Origin: JAHCIE01 sp034431435
Lineage (GTDB): Bacteria > Chloroflexota > Anaerolineae > Epilineales > JAHCIE01
Direction of reading: 5' to 3'
NCBI GenBank assembly: GCA_034431435.1
Contig: DAOUDG010000084.1
Location: 97,022 to 161,021, forward strand
DNA length: 64,000 nt
Shown here: piece after piece, positions 25,401-33,056 of the stretch
Numbering within the stretch: the stretch's first letter is position 1
Layout: each line of letters opens with the position of its first letter
The notes under the pieces: model-generated
What the model saw: only the letters and a program-made list of their open reading frames with translations
Told to the model about the DNA's origin: nothing
The model's database searches: none
Made by a program: the position numbers and the translations under genes

Positions 25401-26449
25401 AACACATTATCGTCTGCAACGCCCAGGTTCCGTTCCATCAAGGCGGGGCCGAAATTCATGCCGACGGCCTGGTGCACGCCCTGCGCGCGCACGGCCACGC
25501 TGTGGAGCAGGTCAACCTGCCCTTTGCCGACTACCCACGCGCCGAGATCCTCAAGGGCGCGCTGGCCTGGCGACTGTTGAGCCTCGAAACCATCATGGGT
25601 AGCTCCGACAGGGTAGACGCGGTCATCTGCCTCAAGTACCCGTCCTACGTCGCCCAGCATCCCCACAAGATCGTGTGGCTCATCCATCAGTACCGCGCCG
25701 CCTACGACCTGCTAGGCACAGCGTACAGCGACCTGCGTGACAGCGCCGAGGATCGCCGCGTCATCCGCATGCTGCGCCGGATGGACAACAAAGCCCTCGG
25801 CGAGGCGAAGGCGCTGTACACCAACGCGCGCAACACAGCCCAGCGGCTGGCGCGCTACAACGGCCTGCACGCCGCGCCCCTGTACCACCCGCCTCAGTAC
25901 GTGGGCCGCTACCGCTGCGACAGCTACGGTGACTTCATTTTCACCGTATCGCGTCAAGATCCACTCAAGCGCGTCGATCTGCTCATCCGCGCCGCCGCCC
26001 TCACGCCGGCCCACATTCGGGTCGCCATTGCCGGGCGCGGCCCGCTGCTGGAAGAGCACATGGCCCTGGCGCGGGACCTCGGCATCGCCGACCGCGTCGA
26101 CTTCCTCGGCTTCGTGGACGAGGAGCAGTTGCTGGACCTCTACGCCCGCTGCGCCGGCGTCTACTACGCGCCCTACGACGAGGACTACGGCTACGTCACC
26201 CTGGAAGCCTTTATGTCCGCCAAGCCCGTGCTGACGGCCACCGACTCGGGCGGGCCGCTGGAATTCGTCACCGACGGCGAGTCCGGCGTCGTCTTCGCGC
26301 CGGACGATGTGGCCGCCCTGGCGCGCGGCATGCAGCGCCTGATAGACGACCGCCGCGCGGCCCAGCGCATGGGCGAGGCGGGCTTCGAGCGCGTCAAGGG
26401 CATCACCTGGGACCACGTGGTCGAGACGCTAACGCGGGGCATCCCATGA
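25397..26449 (+). CDS. Family 4 glycosyltransferase
   Basis: 350 residues from the ATG overlapping the previous stop. N-terminus IIVCNAQVPFHQGGAEIHAD. Donor domain DFIFTVSRQDPLKRVDLLIR, FLGFVDEEQLLDLYARC and APYDEDYGYVTLEAFMSAKP (E-x7-E type). ICLKYPSYVAQHPHKIVWLI in the acceptor half is typical of GT4 enzymes of exopolysaccharide clusters. Coupled (ATGA) to a small acidic gene at its 3' end. Confidence 0.88.
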   Translation: MKHIIVCNAQVPFHQGGAEIHADGLVHALRAHGHAVEQVNLPFADYPRAEILKGALAWRLLSLETIMGSSDRVDAVICLKYPSYVAQHPHKIVWLIHQYRAAYDLLGTAYSDLRDSAEDRRVIRMLRRMDNKALGEAKALYTNARNTAQRLARYNGLHAAPLYHPPQYVGRYRCDSYGDFIFTVSRQDPLKRVDLLIRAAALTPAHIRVAIAGRGPLLEEHMALARDLGIADRVDFLGFVDEEQLLDLYARCAGVYYAPYDEDYGYVTLEAFMSAKPVLTATDSGGPLEFVTDGESGVVFAPDDVAALARGMQRLIDDRRAAQRMGEAGFERVKGITWDHVVETLTRGIP

Positions 26450-26640
26450 ACGACCCGCTCATTGACGCCCTGGCCGACCTGCTGGCCGCCCTCGACTTCA
26501 GCGAGGACGACGAGCCGGTCATCAGCGCCCTGGCCGCCGCCCTGGTCGATCTCGACCTGGACGCAGACGAGCCACGCGGTACGCCCGACATCGCCGCGAC
26601 CGAAGGCGATTCTGCGCTGCCCCGCCCAGCGCAAGACTGA
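26446..26640 (+). CDS. Small acidic protein of unknown function
   Basis: 64 residues, very acidic, no recognised domain: two similar leucine/aspartate helices (DALADLLAALDFSEDDE and ALAAALVDLDLDADE) and a disordered tail. Starts by ATGA overlap with the last glycosyltransferase, which supports real translation. A strong bidirectional hairpin follows it. Likely the last gene of the glycan locus. Confidence 0.55.
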   Translation: MNDPLIDALADLLAALDFSEDDEPVISALAAALVDLDLDADEPRGTPDIAATEGDSALPRPAQD

Positions 26641-26648
26641 GTCGGTAA

Positions 26649-26686
26649 TGCGCTCGCGGCGGATGTGGCCATCCGCCGCGAGCGCA
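26649..26686. terminator. Perfect 17-bp hairpin between convergent genes
   Basis: Left arm 26649-26665 and right arm 26670-26686 pair perfectly around a TGGC loop. It lies 9 bp after the acidic-protein stop and 4 bp before the end of the YdeI-like gene, so it can terminate transcription from both sides. No T-run. Confidence 0.7.
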
Positions 26687-26689
26687 GAC

Positions 26690-27268
26690 CTACCGGCCCG
26701 GCGACAGCACGGCCGCGATGCGTTTGCCCGCCGCCGAATCCTCGATGAGGGTCGCCAGCCGCCTCTGGCGCGTCTCTTCGCGCTTGGCGCTCATCACCCA
26801 CCAGCTCGCGTTGCGGCGGTAGCCCGGCGGCTGCGCCTGCCAGAAGGCCCACGCCGTTGGGTTCGCCTGTAATTGCGCCTCGTAAGTCGGGTCGAGACCC
26901 TGGCTACGCTGCTCGTAGGAGTACTGCCGCGATTTCACCTCGTCGCGGGCCGCGAAGGCGGCCAGGCCGGGCGGGGCCATGCGCCCCATCGCCGTCAACT
27001 CCTCCACGCGCTGGATGTTCACGCCGCTCCAGATGCTGCCCACCCTGCGCGGCGAGAAGCGGATGGTGTAGCTCTCAGCGCCCAGACTCTTGCGCACGCC
27101 GTCAATCCAGCCGAAGGCCAGCGCCTCGTCTAGCGCCGCAGCGTAGGTGATGCCGCCCCGGCCCGACGCCTTCTTGTGGAAGCCGAGCAGCAACGCGGTC
27201 GCGGCGGCGTGATTGTCGGCGAGCCACGCCCGCCACGCCTCCCCATCGGCAAAGAACACCGGCTCCAT
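26690..27268 (-). CDS. YdeI/OmpD-associated family protein
   Basis: 192 residues. The N-terminal WRAWLADNHAAATALLLGFH, KKASGRGGITYAAALDEAL and AFGWIDGVRKSL are the YdeI family signature. The C-terminal NASWWVMSAKREETRQRRL region with IEDSAAGKR is also family-typical. In E. coli YdeI is linked to stress and peptide resistance; the molecular function is unknown. Single gene, downstream of the SDR operon on the same strand. Confidence 0.85.
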   Translation of the reverse strand: MEPVFFADGEAWRAWLADNHAAATALLLGFHKKASGRGGITYAAALDEALAFGWIDGVRKSLGAESYTIRFSPRRVGSIWSGVNIQRVEELTAMGRMAPPGLAAFAARDEVKSRQYSYEQRSQGLDPTYEAQLQANPTAWAFWQAQPPGYRRNASWWVMSAKREETRQRRLATLIEDSAAGKRIAAVLSPGR

Positions 27269-27447
27269 GCAAGCTCCAGTCTATGGCAACATCCAAGACC
27301 CTGGGACGCAGACGCACGCGGGCGGGCGCTGATAAGAGAACAGAAGGCCTTCTTCCCCCTTCGTACCTTCGTGTCAGGTGAGACCGGTATGCAACCGTGG
27401 GTCACCACCGAAGAGGGCCGGCGCGGGGCCAGGGCAGGCACGGGGGC

Positions 27448-27474
27448 GGGCAGGCGCGGGAGCCTGCCCCTACG
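27448..27474. repeat. 8-bp-stem/6-nt-loop hairpin repeat with CCCCTAC flank
   Basis: GGGCAGGC (27448-27455), loop GCGGGA, GCCTGCCC (27462-27469), then CTAC. A second left arm of the same type lies just upstream (27432-27439). The CTA of the flank is the complement of the TAG stop of the SDR gene. Confidence 0.7.
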
Positions 27475-28255
27475 TCAGGTCGTCGCGCTCGAAGCGTGGC
27501 GAGGGGCTGGTGGCCGTCCAGCCGCCGTCGACGATGAGGGTCTGGCCGTTGACGAAGCCCGCCGCGTCGGAGGCCAGGAACAGGGCGGCAGCGGCGATAT
27601 CCTCCGGGTAGCCCGCGCGGCCGACGGGAATGGCCGTCGCCCACTTCTCGGCGTATAGCGGCTCGTCGCCCAGGTTGCGTTCGTTGACGATGGAGCCGGG
27701 GGCGATGGCGTTGATCGTAATGCCGTAGGGACTCAGCTCCAGGACGAGGTTGCGGGCCAGCATCCGCACGCCGGCCTTGGTCATGCCGTAGGCTGAGAGA
27801 TACTGAACGGCCTGCACACCGGTGACCGACGCGGTAAGTACAATCCGCCCGCCACGCCCCTGGCGAATCATCTGGCGGGCGGCGGCCTGGGTGAGGAAGT
27901 AGGTCCCCTTGAGGTTGACGGCCACCACGCGGTCGAAGCTGGCCTCGCTGGTGTCGAGGAACGCCCCCCAGGTGGTGATGCCCGCGTTGCAGCAGCAGAT
28001 GTCGAGGCTACCGAAGGCCTCGACGCAGCGCTCGACCATCGCCTGGCAATTGGCGACGGCCCCCGAGTCGCCGCCGAAGGCGACCACCCGCGCGCCCGTG
28101 TCCCGCAACCCGGCCGCGGCCTGCTCGGCCAGGTCGGCGTCGATGTCGTTGAGGAGCACCGCCGCCCCCGCCCCCGCGAAGGCGGTCGCCATCGCCAGGC
28201 CGATGCTCGCCCCTGCCCCCGTCACGAGGGCGACTTTGCCGGTCAGGTCGGTCAT
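27470..28255 (-). CDS. Short-chain dehydrogenase/reductase
   Basis: 261 residues, classical SDR. Cofactor motif VTGAGASIGLAMA, CCNAGITTW (NAG), catalytic Ser in LTASVTGVQ, Tyr-x3-Lys as YGMTK, and the end FVNGQTLIVDGGWT. An NAD(P)-dependent alcohol/sugar oxidoreductase; substrate unknown. The start overlaps the MBL hydrolase stop (ATGA), so it is the last gene of a group with a sugar isomerase, an asparaginase and the hydrolase. Confidence 0.92.
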   Translation of the reverse strand: MTDLTGKVALVTGAGASIGLAMATAFAGAGAAVLLNDIDADLAEQAAAGLRDTGARVVAFGGDSGAVANCQAMVERCVEAFGSLDICCCNAGITTWGAFLDTSEASFDRVVAVNLKGTYFLTQAAARQMIRQGRGGRIVLTASVTGVQAVQYLSAYGMTKAGVRMLARNLVLELSPYGITINAIAPGSIVNERNLGDEPLYAEKWATAIPVGRAGYPEDIAAAALFLASDAAGFVNGQTLIVDGGWTATSPSPRFERDDLT

Positions 28256-29106
28256 ACGTTTTCTCTCTCCCGCGCGTAGAAAAACAGCTCGCCCGGCTGG
28301 AGCCAGTGGTACTTCTGGCGTGGGTAGCGACGGTCCATGTCCTCGGCCAGCATGGCCGGGCTGAGGCGGTTGCCCGCGAACAGGTCGTTGTGCAGCGGCA
28401 GGAACACGTCCGCGCCGACGGCCGCCACCAGGTCGGCCGCCTCCTGGGGATACAGGTTGCCGACAATGTCCTGCTGGTCGCGCCAGTAGTCGCGCCCGTT
28501 GACGGGCAGCGCGGCAATGTCCACCCGCCGGCCCTTGAGCGCGTCCAGTAGCTCCGGGACGAGCACCGTGTCGCCGGAGTGGTACAGGGTCACGCCATTG
28601 AGGTCGACCAGATACCCCAGGTAGCGATGCTGGCCCGCCGCGTCGCGCTCGACGGCGTAATGCGCGGCGGGGATGGGGATGACCGTCAGCGCGCCCAGGG
28701 TCAGCGACTGGCCCACCGGCGCGGCGTGGACCCGGTCATCGCCCACGCCCGCCGCCTTGAGAATGGCGCGGCTCCACGACGAGCCGACGAACACCGCCTG
28801 GGGTGAGGCCTTCGCCAGCGGGCCGACCGTCGCGGCGTCGGTGTGGTCCAGGTGATCGTGGGTCAGCAGCACGACGTTGGCGTTCGTGACGCGGTCGGGC
28901 GCGAGGGGCGGCGGGAACATGCGCCTGAAGGGTTCGGGCGGCGCGCCAGCAGGGTTGGCCTCGCCGGTCAGGTACGGGTCGATGTAGACGACCGTGTCGC
29001 CGCCCTTCAGGATCAGGCCCGCCTGGCCGAGGAACCACACGGCCAGGGCGTCGGGCGGGACAGGCAGCCGGTCAACCTGATGCAGGAGAGCGGGGCCGGT
29101 TGGCAT
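28252..29106 (-). CDS. MBL-fold metal-dependent hydrolase (UlaG-like)
   Basis: 284 residues from ATG 29106 (an in-frame TTG lies two codons earlier). Metallo-beta-lactamase fold: VVYIDPYLTG, the metal motif LLTHDHLDHTD (HxHxDH), then IPAAHYAVERD, LYHSGDTVLVPELL and LPVNGRDYW. This matches the L-ascorbate-6-phosphate lactonase (UlaG)-like group. A hydrolytic or lactonase step in sugar-acid breakdown would fit the neighbouring isomerase and SDR, but this is inference. Confidence 0.88.
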   Translation of the reverse strand: MPTGPALLHQVDRLPVPPDALAVWFLGQAGLILKGGDTVVYIDPYLTGEANPAGAPPEPFRRMFPPPLAPDRVTNANVVLLTHDHLDHTDAATVGPLAKASPQAVFVGSSWSRAILKAAGVGDDRVHAAPVGQSLTLGALTVIPIPAAHYAVERDAAGQHRYLGYLVDLNGVTLYHSGDTVLVPELLDALKGRRVDIAALPVNGRDYWRDQQDIVGNLYPQEAADLVAAVGADVFLPLHNDLFAGNRLSPAMLAEDMDRRYPRQKYHWLQPGELFFYARERENV

Positions 29107-29112
29107 GGGCAA

Positions 29113-30126
29113 TCACCTCATCTCCCCCCGCAAGTTCATCTCCATCTGGCGGCGGATCTCGGCGGGCGGGTAGCTCTTGCTGGACAGGTAGAACAGCTTG
29201 GTGAGGGCGGCCTCGGTGGTCATGTCGTGGCCGCTGATGACGCCGGCCCGCGCCAGGGCCGCGCCGGTTGCGTAGTCGCCCAGATCGACCGTCCCCGACA
29301 GGCACTGGCTACAGTCGACGATGACCACGCCGCGCGCCGTCGCCTCGGCCAGGGCGTCCAGGAAAGCGGCGTCCTGGTCGGGACCGTTGCCGACGCCGTA
29401 GGTCTCCAGCACCAGCCCGACCAGGGGCGGGGCCAGGATGTGGCGCACGAAGTCGGCGGCGATGCCGGGGAACAGGCGCAGCGCGCCGACACGCGGTTCA
29501 CCCAGCTCCTGCACGCCGAGGGAGGTGTTCGACGCGGCCGGGCGACGCACGCGCGGCCAGTCGATCTCGATATCAATCCCCACCCGACCCAGGGGCGGGA
29601 AGTCGGGCGAGTCGAAGGCCTGGAAGCCGTCCGCGCTCACTTTCACGGCGCGACAGCCGCGCAGCAGCCGGCCGCCAAAAAACAGGCACACTTCGGGCAC
29701 GGGGTAGTGGGCGGCGAGGAGCAGGCTGGTGATGAGGTTCTCGCGGGCGTCGTTGCGTATCTCGCACAGGGGAATCTGGGAGCCGGTCAGGATGACCGGC
29801 TTAGCCAGGTCCTCCAGCATGAAGGCCAGCGCGGACGCCGTATAGGCCATCGTATCCGTGCCGTGGAGCACGATGAAGGCATCGTAGTCGGCGTAGTGGG
29901 CGGCCAGGTCGCGGGCGATGGCGTGCCAGTGGCGCGGCGTCATGTTGGACGAGTCGAGCAGCGGCTCGTATTCGGCCAGCGTGTAGGCGGGCATGCTCTC
30001 GGCCTGCAACTCAGGCATGGCCGCCATCTGCGCGGCCAGGAAGCCGGGCGCGGGCGCGTAGCCAGAGGGTGTGCGCCGCATGCCGATAGTCCCGCCGGTA
30101 TAGGCGATGTAGACGCGGGGAGGCAC
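29113..30126 (-). CDS. Asparaginase (type I-like)
   Basis: 337 residues from GTG (30124-30126); codons further upstream belong to the preceding gene's other frame. First catalytic Thr in YIAYTGGTIGMRRTP; second motif VLHGTDTMAYTASAL with Thr-Asp; LTGSQIPLCEIRNDARENL and VLETYGVGNGPDQDA follow as in cytoplasmic AnsA enzymes. No signal peptide, so cytoplasmic hydrolysis of L-asparagine to aspartate and ammonia is expected. 7 bp after the isomerase gene and 6 bp before the hydrolase gene. Confidence 0.92.
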   Translation of the reverse strand: MPPRVYIAYTGGTIGMRRTPSGYAPAPGFLAAQMAAMPELQAESMPAYTLAEYEPLLDSSNMTPRHWHAIARDLAAHYADYDAFIVLHGTDTMAYTASALAFMLEDLAKPVILTGSQIPLCEIRNDARENLITSLLLAAHYPVPEVCLFFGGRLLRGCRAVKVSADGFQAFDSPDFPPLGRVGIDIEIDWPRVRRPAASNTSLGVQELGEPRVGALRLFPGIAADFVRHILAPPLVGLVLETYGVGNGPDQDAAFLDALAEATARGVVIVDCSQCLSGTVDLGDYATGAALARAGVISGHDMTTEAALTKLFYLSSKSYPPAEIRRQMEMNLRGEMR

Positions 30127-30133
30127 GCGCAGC

Positions 30134-31153
30134 CTATGCCTGCTTGAAGGCGTCGTCGAAGGCGACGCTCGACGGCGTGAGGTCGAGGCGGCGCACCAAC
30201 GCCAGCGACTCGGGCGCGCCCTGGTCGCGGTGCATCCCGTTGTCCTCCCACTCGATAGAGTAAGGACCGCGATAGTCGATGTCGTTGAGGGCGCGGAAGA
30301 CGCGCTCGAAGGGCACGCCGCCCCGCCCCGGCGATACGAAATCCCAGCCCCGGCGGTGGTCACCGAAATACAGGTGCGAGCCGAGGATGCCGTTGCGCCC
30401 ATCCAGGCGATGTACCGACTCCTTGACGTGCATGTGGTAGATGCGGTCAGCGTACTCGTAGACGAAGGCCACCGGATCTACCATCTGCCAGTATAGATGG
30501 CTGGGGTCGAAGTTGATGCCGAAGGCCGGGTGATTGCCGATGGCGTCCAGGGCGCGGCGCGTCGTCCAGAAGTCGTAGGCAATCTCGCCGGGGTGGACCT
30601 CCAGGCCGAACTTGATGCCCTCCTTCTGGTACTCGTCCATGATCGGCCCCCAGGTATCGGCGAACGCCTGGTAGCCAGCGTCAATCATCGCCGGTGGCAC
30701 GGGCGGGAACATCGCCACCACATGCCAGATCGGGGAACCGGTGAAACCGTTGACCACGGACACACCCAGCTTCGCCGCGGCCCGCGCCGTGTCGATCATG
30801 CGCTGCGCCGCGCGTTTCCGCACGCCGCCCGGCTCGCCGTCGCCCCAGATATCGGGTGGCAGGATACTCTGGTGGCGGGCGTCGATGGCAAAGTCGCTGA
30901 CCGCCTGGCCGACGAGATGGTTGCTGATGGCGAAACACTGGAGATTGTAGCGGTGGAGGGTGTCCCAGACAGACCTGACGTAGGCGGCGTCGGACAGGGC
31001 GCGCGGCACATCAAACTGCTGATTCCAGCAGGCGAGTTCCAGGCCATCGAAGCCCCATTGGCTGGCCTTGCGCGCCACCTCGTCGATGGTCAGGTCGGCC
31101 CACTGGCCAGTAAAGAGAGTAACAGGTCGCGGCACCATCGCCTCCTTTGACAT
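30134..31153 (-). CDS. Sugar phosphate isomerase/epimerase (xylose-isomerase-like TIM barrel)
   Basis: 339 residues. AP-endonuclease-2/xylose-isomerase-like TIM barrel: DGLELACWNQQ, GLEVHPGEIAYDF (Glu metal ligand), FGINFDPSHLYWQ (Asp/His), YHMHVKES and YSIEWEDNGMH (last Glu). These motifs are those of IolE/IolH/YcjR-like enzymes with a divalent metal. Likely isomerises or epimerises a sugar or inositol derivative. First gene of the four-gene minus-strand group. Confidence 0.9.
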   Translation of the reverse strand: MSKEAMVPRPVTLFTGQWADLTIDEVARKASQWGFDGLELACWNQQFDVPRALSDAAYVRSVWDTLHRYNLQCFAISNHLVGQAVSDFAIDARHQSILPPDIWGDGEPGGVRKRAAQRMIDTARAAAKLGVSVVNGFTGSPIWHVVAMFPPVPPAMIDAGYQAFADTWGPIMDEYQKEGIKFGLEVHPGEIAYDFWTTRRALDAIGNHPAFGINFDPSHLYWQMVDPVAFVYEYADRIYHMHVKESVHRLDGRNGILGSHLYFGDHRRGWDFVSPGRGGVPFERVFRALNDIDYRGPYSIEWEDNGMHRDQGAPESLALVRRLDLTPSSVAFDDAFKQA

Positions 31154-31323
31154 CGCTATGGCATCGCCCCGCGCGGGGCAAGAAGTTGCATGCAGCGCAG
31201 CCGCCGGGCGTGTCGGCCGCCGGGCGTAGGATAGCCCAATCGGAGCGTTTGGTCAACGCGCGCCTTGACGCGATCCCGCGTGTTCCCTATCATCTCCGTG
31301 TGAGGCCCAGGGACGATGCTGCC

Positions 31324-32424
31324 GTGACTCTTCCCCTCGACTCTGCCTGGCGTGACGAGTTCGTGGCCCGCCTGCTGGCCTGGGGCGCGGACCAGCGCAG
31401 CCACCTGCCGTGGCGCGCCGCCGACGATGACGGCCGCCGTGACCCGTACCGCGTCTGGGTCGCCGAGATCATGCTGCAACAGACCGGCGTGACCACCGTC
31501 GGCCCCTACTACGACCGCTTTCTGGCGCGCTTCCCGACCGTCGCCGCGCTGGCCGCCGCGCCCGTGGACGACGTGCTCAAGGTATGGCAGGGCTTGGGCT
31601 ACTATGCCCGCGCCCGCCATCTGCACCGCGCCGCCCAGATCATCGTCGCCGAGCATGGCGGCCGGGTCCCCAGCGATACCGATGCCCTGGCGCGGCTGCC
31701 GGGGATTGGCCGCTACACCCTGGGGGCCATTCTCAGCATCGCCTTCGGCCAGCCCGCGCCCATCCTCGACGGCAACGTGCGGCGCGTCCTGGCGCGAGTC
31801 TTCGCCATTGCCGACAACGTGCGCGCCCCGGCCATCGAGCGGCGACTGTGGGCCTTGTCCGAGGCGCTCGTGCCCCTCGCCGCGCCCGGCGCATTCAACG
31901 AGGCCCTCATGGACCTGGGGGCGACGATCTGCATTCCGGCGCGGCCGCGCTGCCTGGCCTGCCCGGTTATGAGCCTGTGTCAGGGGCGAGCGATGGGCAT
32001 CCAGGACGAGCTACCGGCGCGGCCGCCACGCCGGCAGACGCCCCACTACGACGTGACGGCGGGGGTCATCTGGCGCGGCGACGAGTTCCTGGTTGCCCAG
32101 CGCCCGCTGGACAAGATGCTAGGTGGGTTGTGGGAGTTTCCGGGCGGCAAGTGCGACCCTGGTGAGGCGCTGGCCGACTGCCTGCGCCGCGAGTTGCGGG
32201 AAGAACTGGCAATTGAGGTGGAGGTGGGTGACGCGGTGACGGTGGTGCGCCACGCCTATACCCACTTCCGCATCACCCTGCACGCCTTCCACTGCCGCAT
32301 CGTCGGCGGCGAGCCGCAGACTCTGGAAGTCGCCGCTATCGCCTGGACGACCCTGGCCGACGTGGACCGCTTCGCCATGGCCGTCACCGACCAGCGGATT
32401 CTGGCCGCGCTGCGGCGCAGCTAG
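31324..32424 (+). CDS. mutY: A/G-specific adenine glycosylase with NUDIX domain
   Basis: 366 residues from GTG 31324 (AGGGA 10 nt upstream); GTG 31300 is an alternative. N-terminal HhH-GPD domain: VAEIMLQQTGVTTV, VWQGLGYYARARHL, LPGIGRYTLGAILSIAFG and the catalytic Asp in PILDGNVRRVLAR. Iron-sulfur loop C-x6-C-x2-C-x5-C (from CIPARPRCLACP to SLC). The C-terminal NUDIX-type domain keeps GGKCDPGEALADCLRRELRE. It removes adenine mispaired with 8-oxoguanine. The stop TAG begins a degenerate copy of the GGGGCGGCC repeat. Confidence 0.93.
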   Translation: MTLPLDSAWRDEFVARLLAWGADQRSHLPWRAADDDGRRDPYRVWVAEIMLQQTGVTTVGPYYDRFLARFPTVAALAAAPVDDVLKVWQGLGYYARARHLHRAAQIIVAEHGGRVPSDTDALARLPGIGRYTLGAILSIAFGQPAPILDGNVRRVLARVFAIADNVRAPAIERRLWALSEALVPLAAPGAFNEALMDLGATICIPARPRCLACPVMSLCQGRAMGIQDELPARPPRRQTPHYDVTAGVIWRGDEFLVAQRPLDKMLGGLWEFPGGKCDPGEALADCLRRELREELAIEVEVGDAVTVVRHAYTHFRITLHAFHCRIVGGEPQTLEVAAIAWTTLADVDRFAMAVTDQRILAALRRS

Positions 32425-32525
32425 GGCGGCCCCCCGTGGCCGGGCGCGCCTGGCGGCGACGTGGTCCCCGCGAGCGCCCACGAGGCCGGGGCGCGGACCA
32501 GGCGGGAGCAGCGGAGGCTAAACCT

Positions 32526-33002
32526 ATGCGGGATGAGATCATGGCCGTCTTGCGGCATCTGGATCGCGATCTGGATGGGGTGGTGTGGGTCATCACCGGC
32601 AGCGTGGGGTTGGCGTTGCAGGGGATGCCGCTGGAGCCGCGTGACGTGGACCTCCAGACCGACGAGGCGGGCGCGTATGAGATTCAGCGCCGCCTTGCCA
32701 CCTACACGACGCGCCCCGCCACCTTCGTGACGCGCGAGCGAACCCGCTCCCATTGGGGGGCATTCAGCATCGACGGCGTCGAGGTCGAGGTCATGGGCGA
32801 CATCCAGCAGCGCGCGCCCGACGGCGACTGGGACCCCGCGCCCGATCTGTCGCAGCTCGCCCGCTGGGTACAGGTGGACGGCCTGCGCATGCGCGTCCTG
32901 CCCCTGGCCTACGAGGCCGACGCCTACCGCCGCATGGGCCGCGTCGAGAAGGCCGCGCTTATCCAGGCATACGCTGACGCGAACGCGACCACCGACCAGT
33001 GA
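32526..33002 (+). CDS. Nucleotidyltransferase-like protein
   Basis: 158 residues from ATG 32526. VWVITGSVGLALQG and RDVDLQTDEAGAYEI match the G-S/G-x9-D-x-D pattern of minimal nucleotidyltransferases (MNT/HEPN or kanamycin-NTase-like), and VEVEVMGDIQQ could give the third acidic residue. No toxin-antitoxin partner is evident next to it. Function is not known. The last residues TTDQ and the stop are encoded within the repeat at 33004-33056 or its flank. Confidence 0.7.
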   Translation: MRDEIMAVLRHLDRDLDGVVWVITGSVGLALQGMPLEPRDVDLQTDEAGAYEIQRRLATYTTRPATFVTRERTRSHWGAFSIDGVEVEVMGDIQQRAPDGDWDPAPDLSQLARWVQVDGLRMRVLPLAYEADAYRRMGRVEKAALIQAYADANATTDQ

Positions 33003-33003
33003 A

Positions 33004-33056
33004 GACCGACTACCGACCACGGAAGAGGCGTCGCGGTGGTCAGTGGTCGGTAGTCA
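33004..33056. repeat. Word-reiterated inverted repeat (GACTACCGACCAC type) between convergent genes
   Basis: GACTACCGACCAC (33008-33020) pairs perfectly with GTGGTCGGTAGTC (33043-33055). A half copy of the word (GTGGTCA) lies just before the right arm. It fills the gap between two convergent genes and contains the stop of the M20 gene; a probable bidirectional terminator. Confidence 0.75.

Noticed and set aside
28843..30147. 434-codon plus frame opposite the asparaginase gene
   Set aside because: Asparaginase motifs are complete on the minus strand; the plus frame has none.
32422..32450. Full copy of the GGGGCGGCC hairpin after mutY
   Set aside because: Right arm reads GGCCGGGC and does not pair fully; kept only as a degenerate trace.
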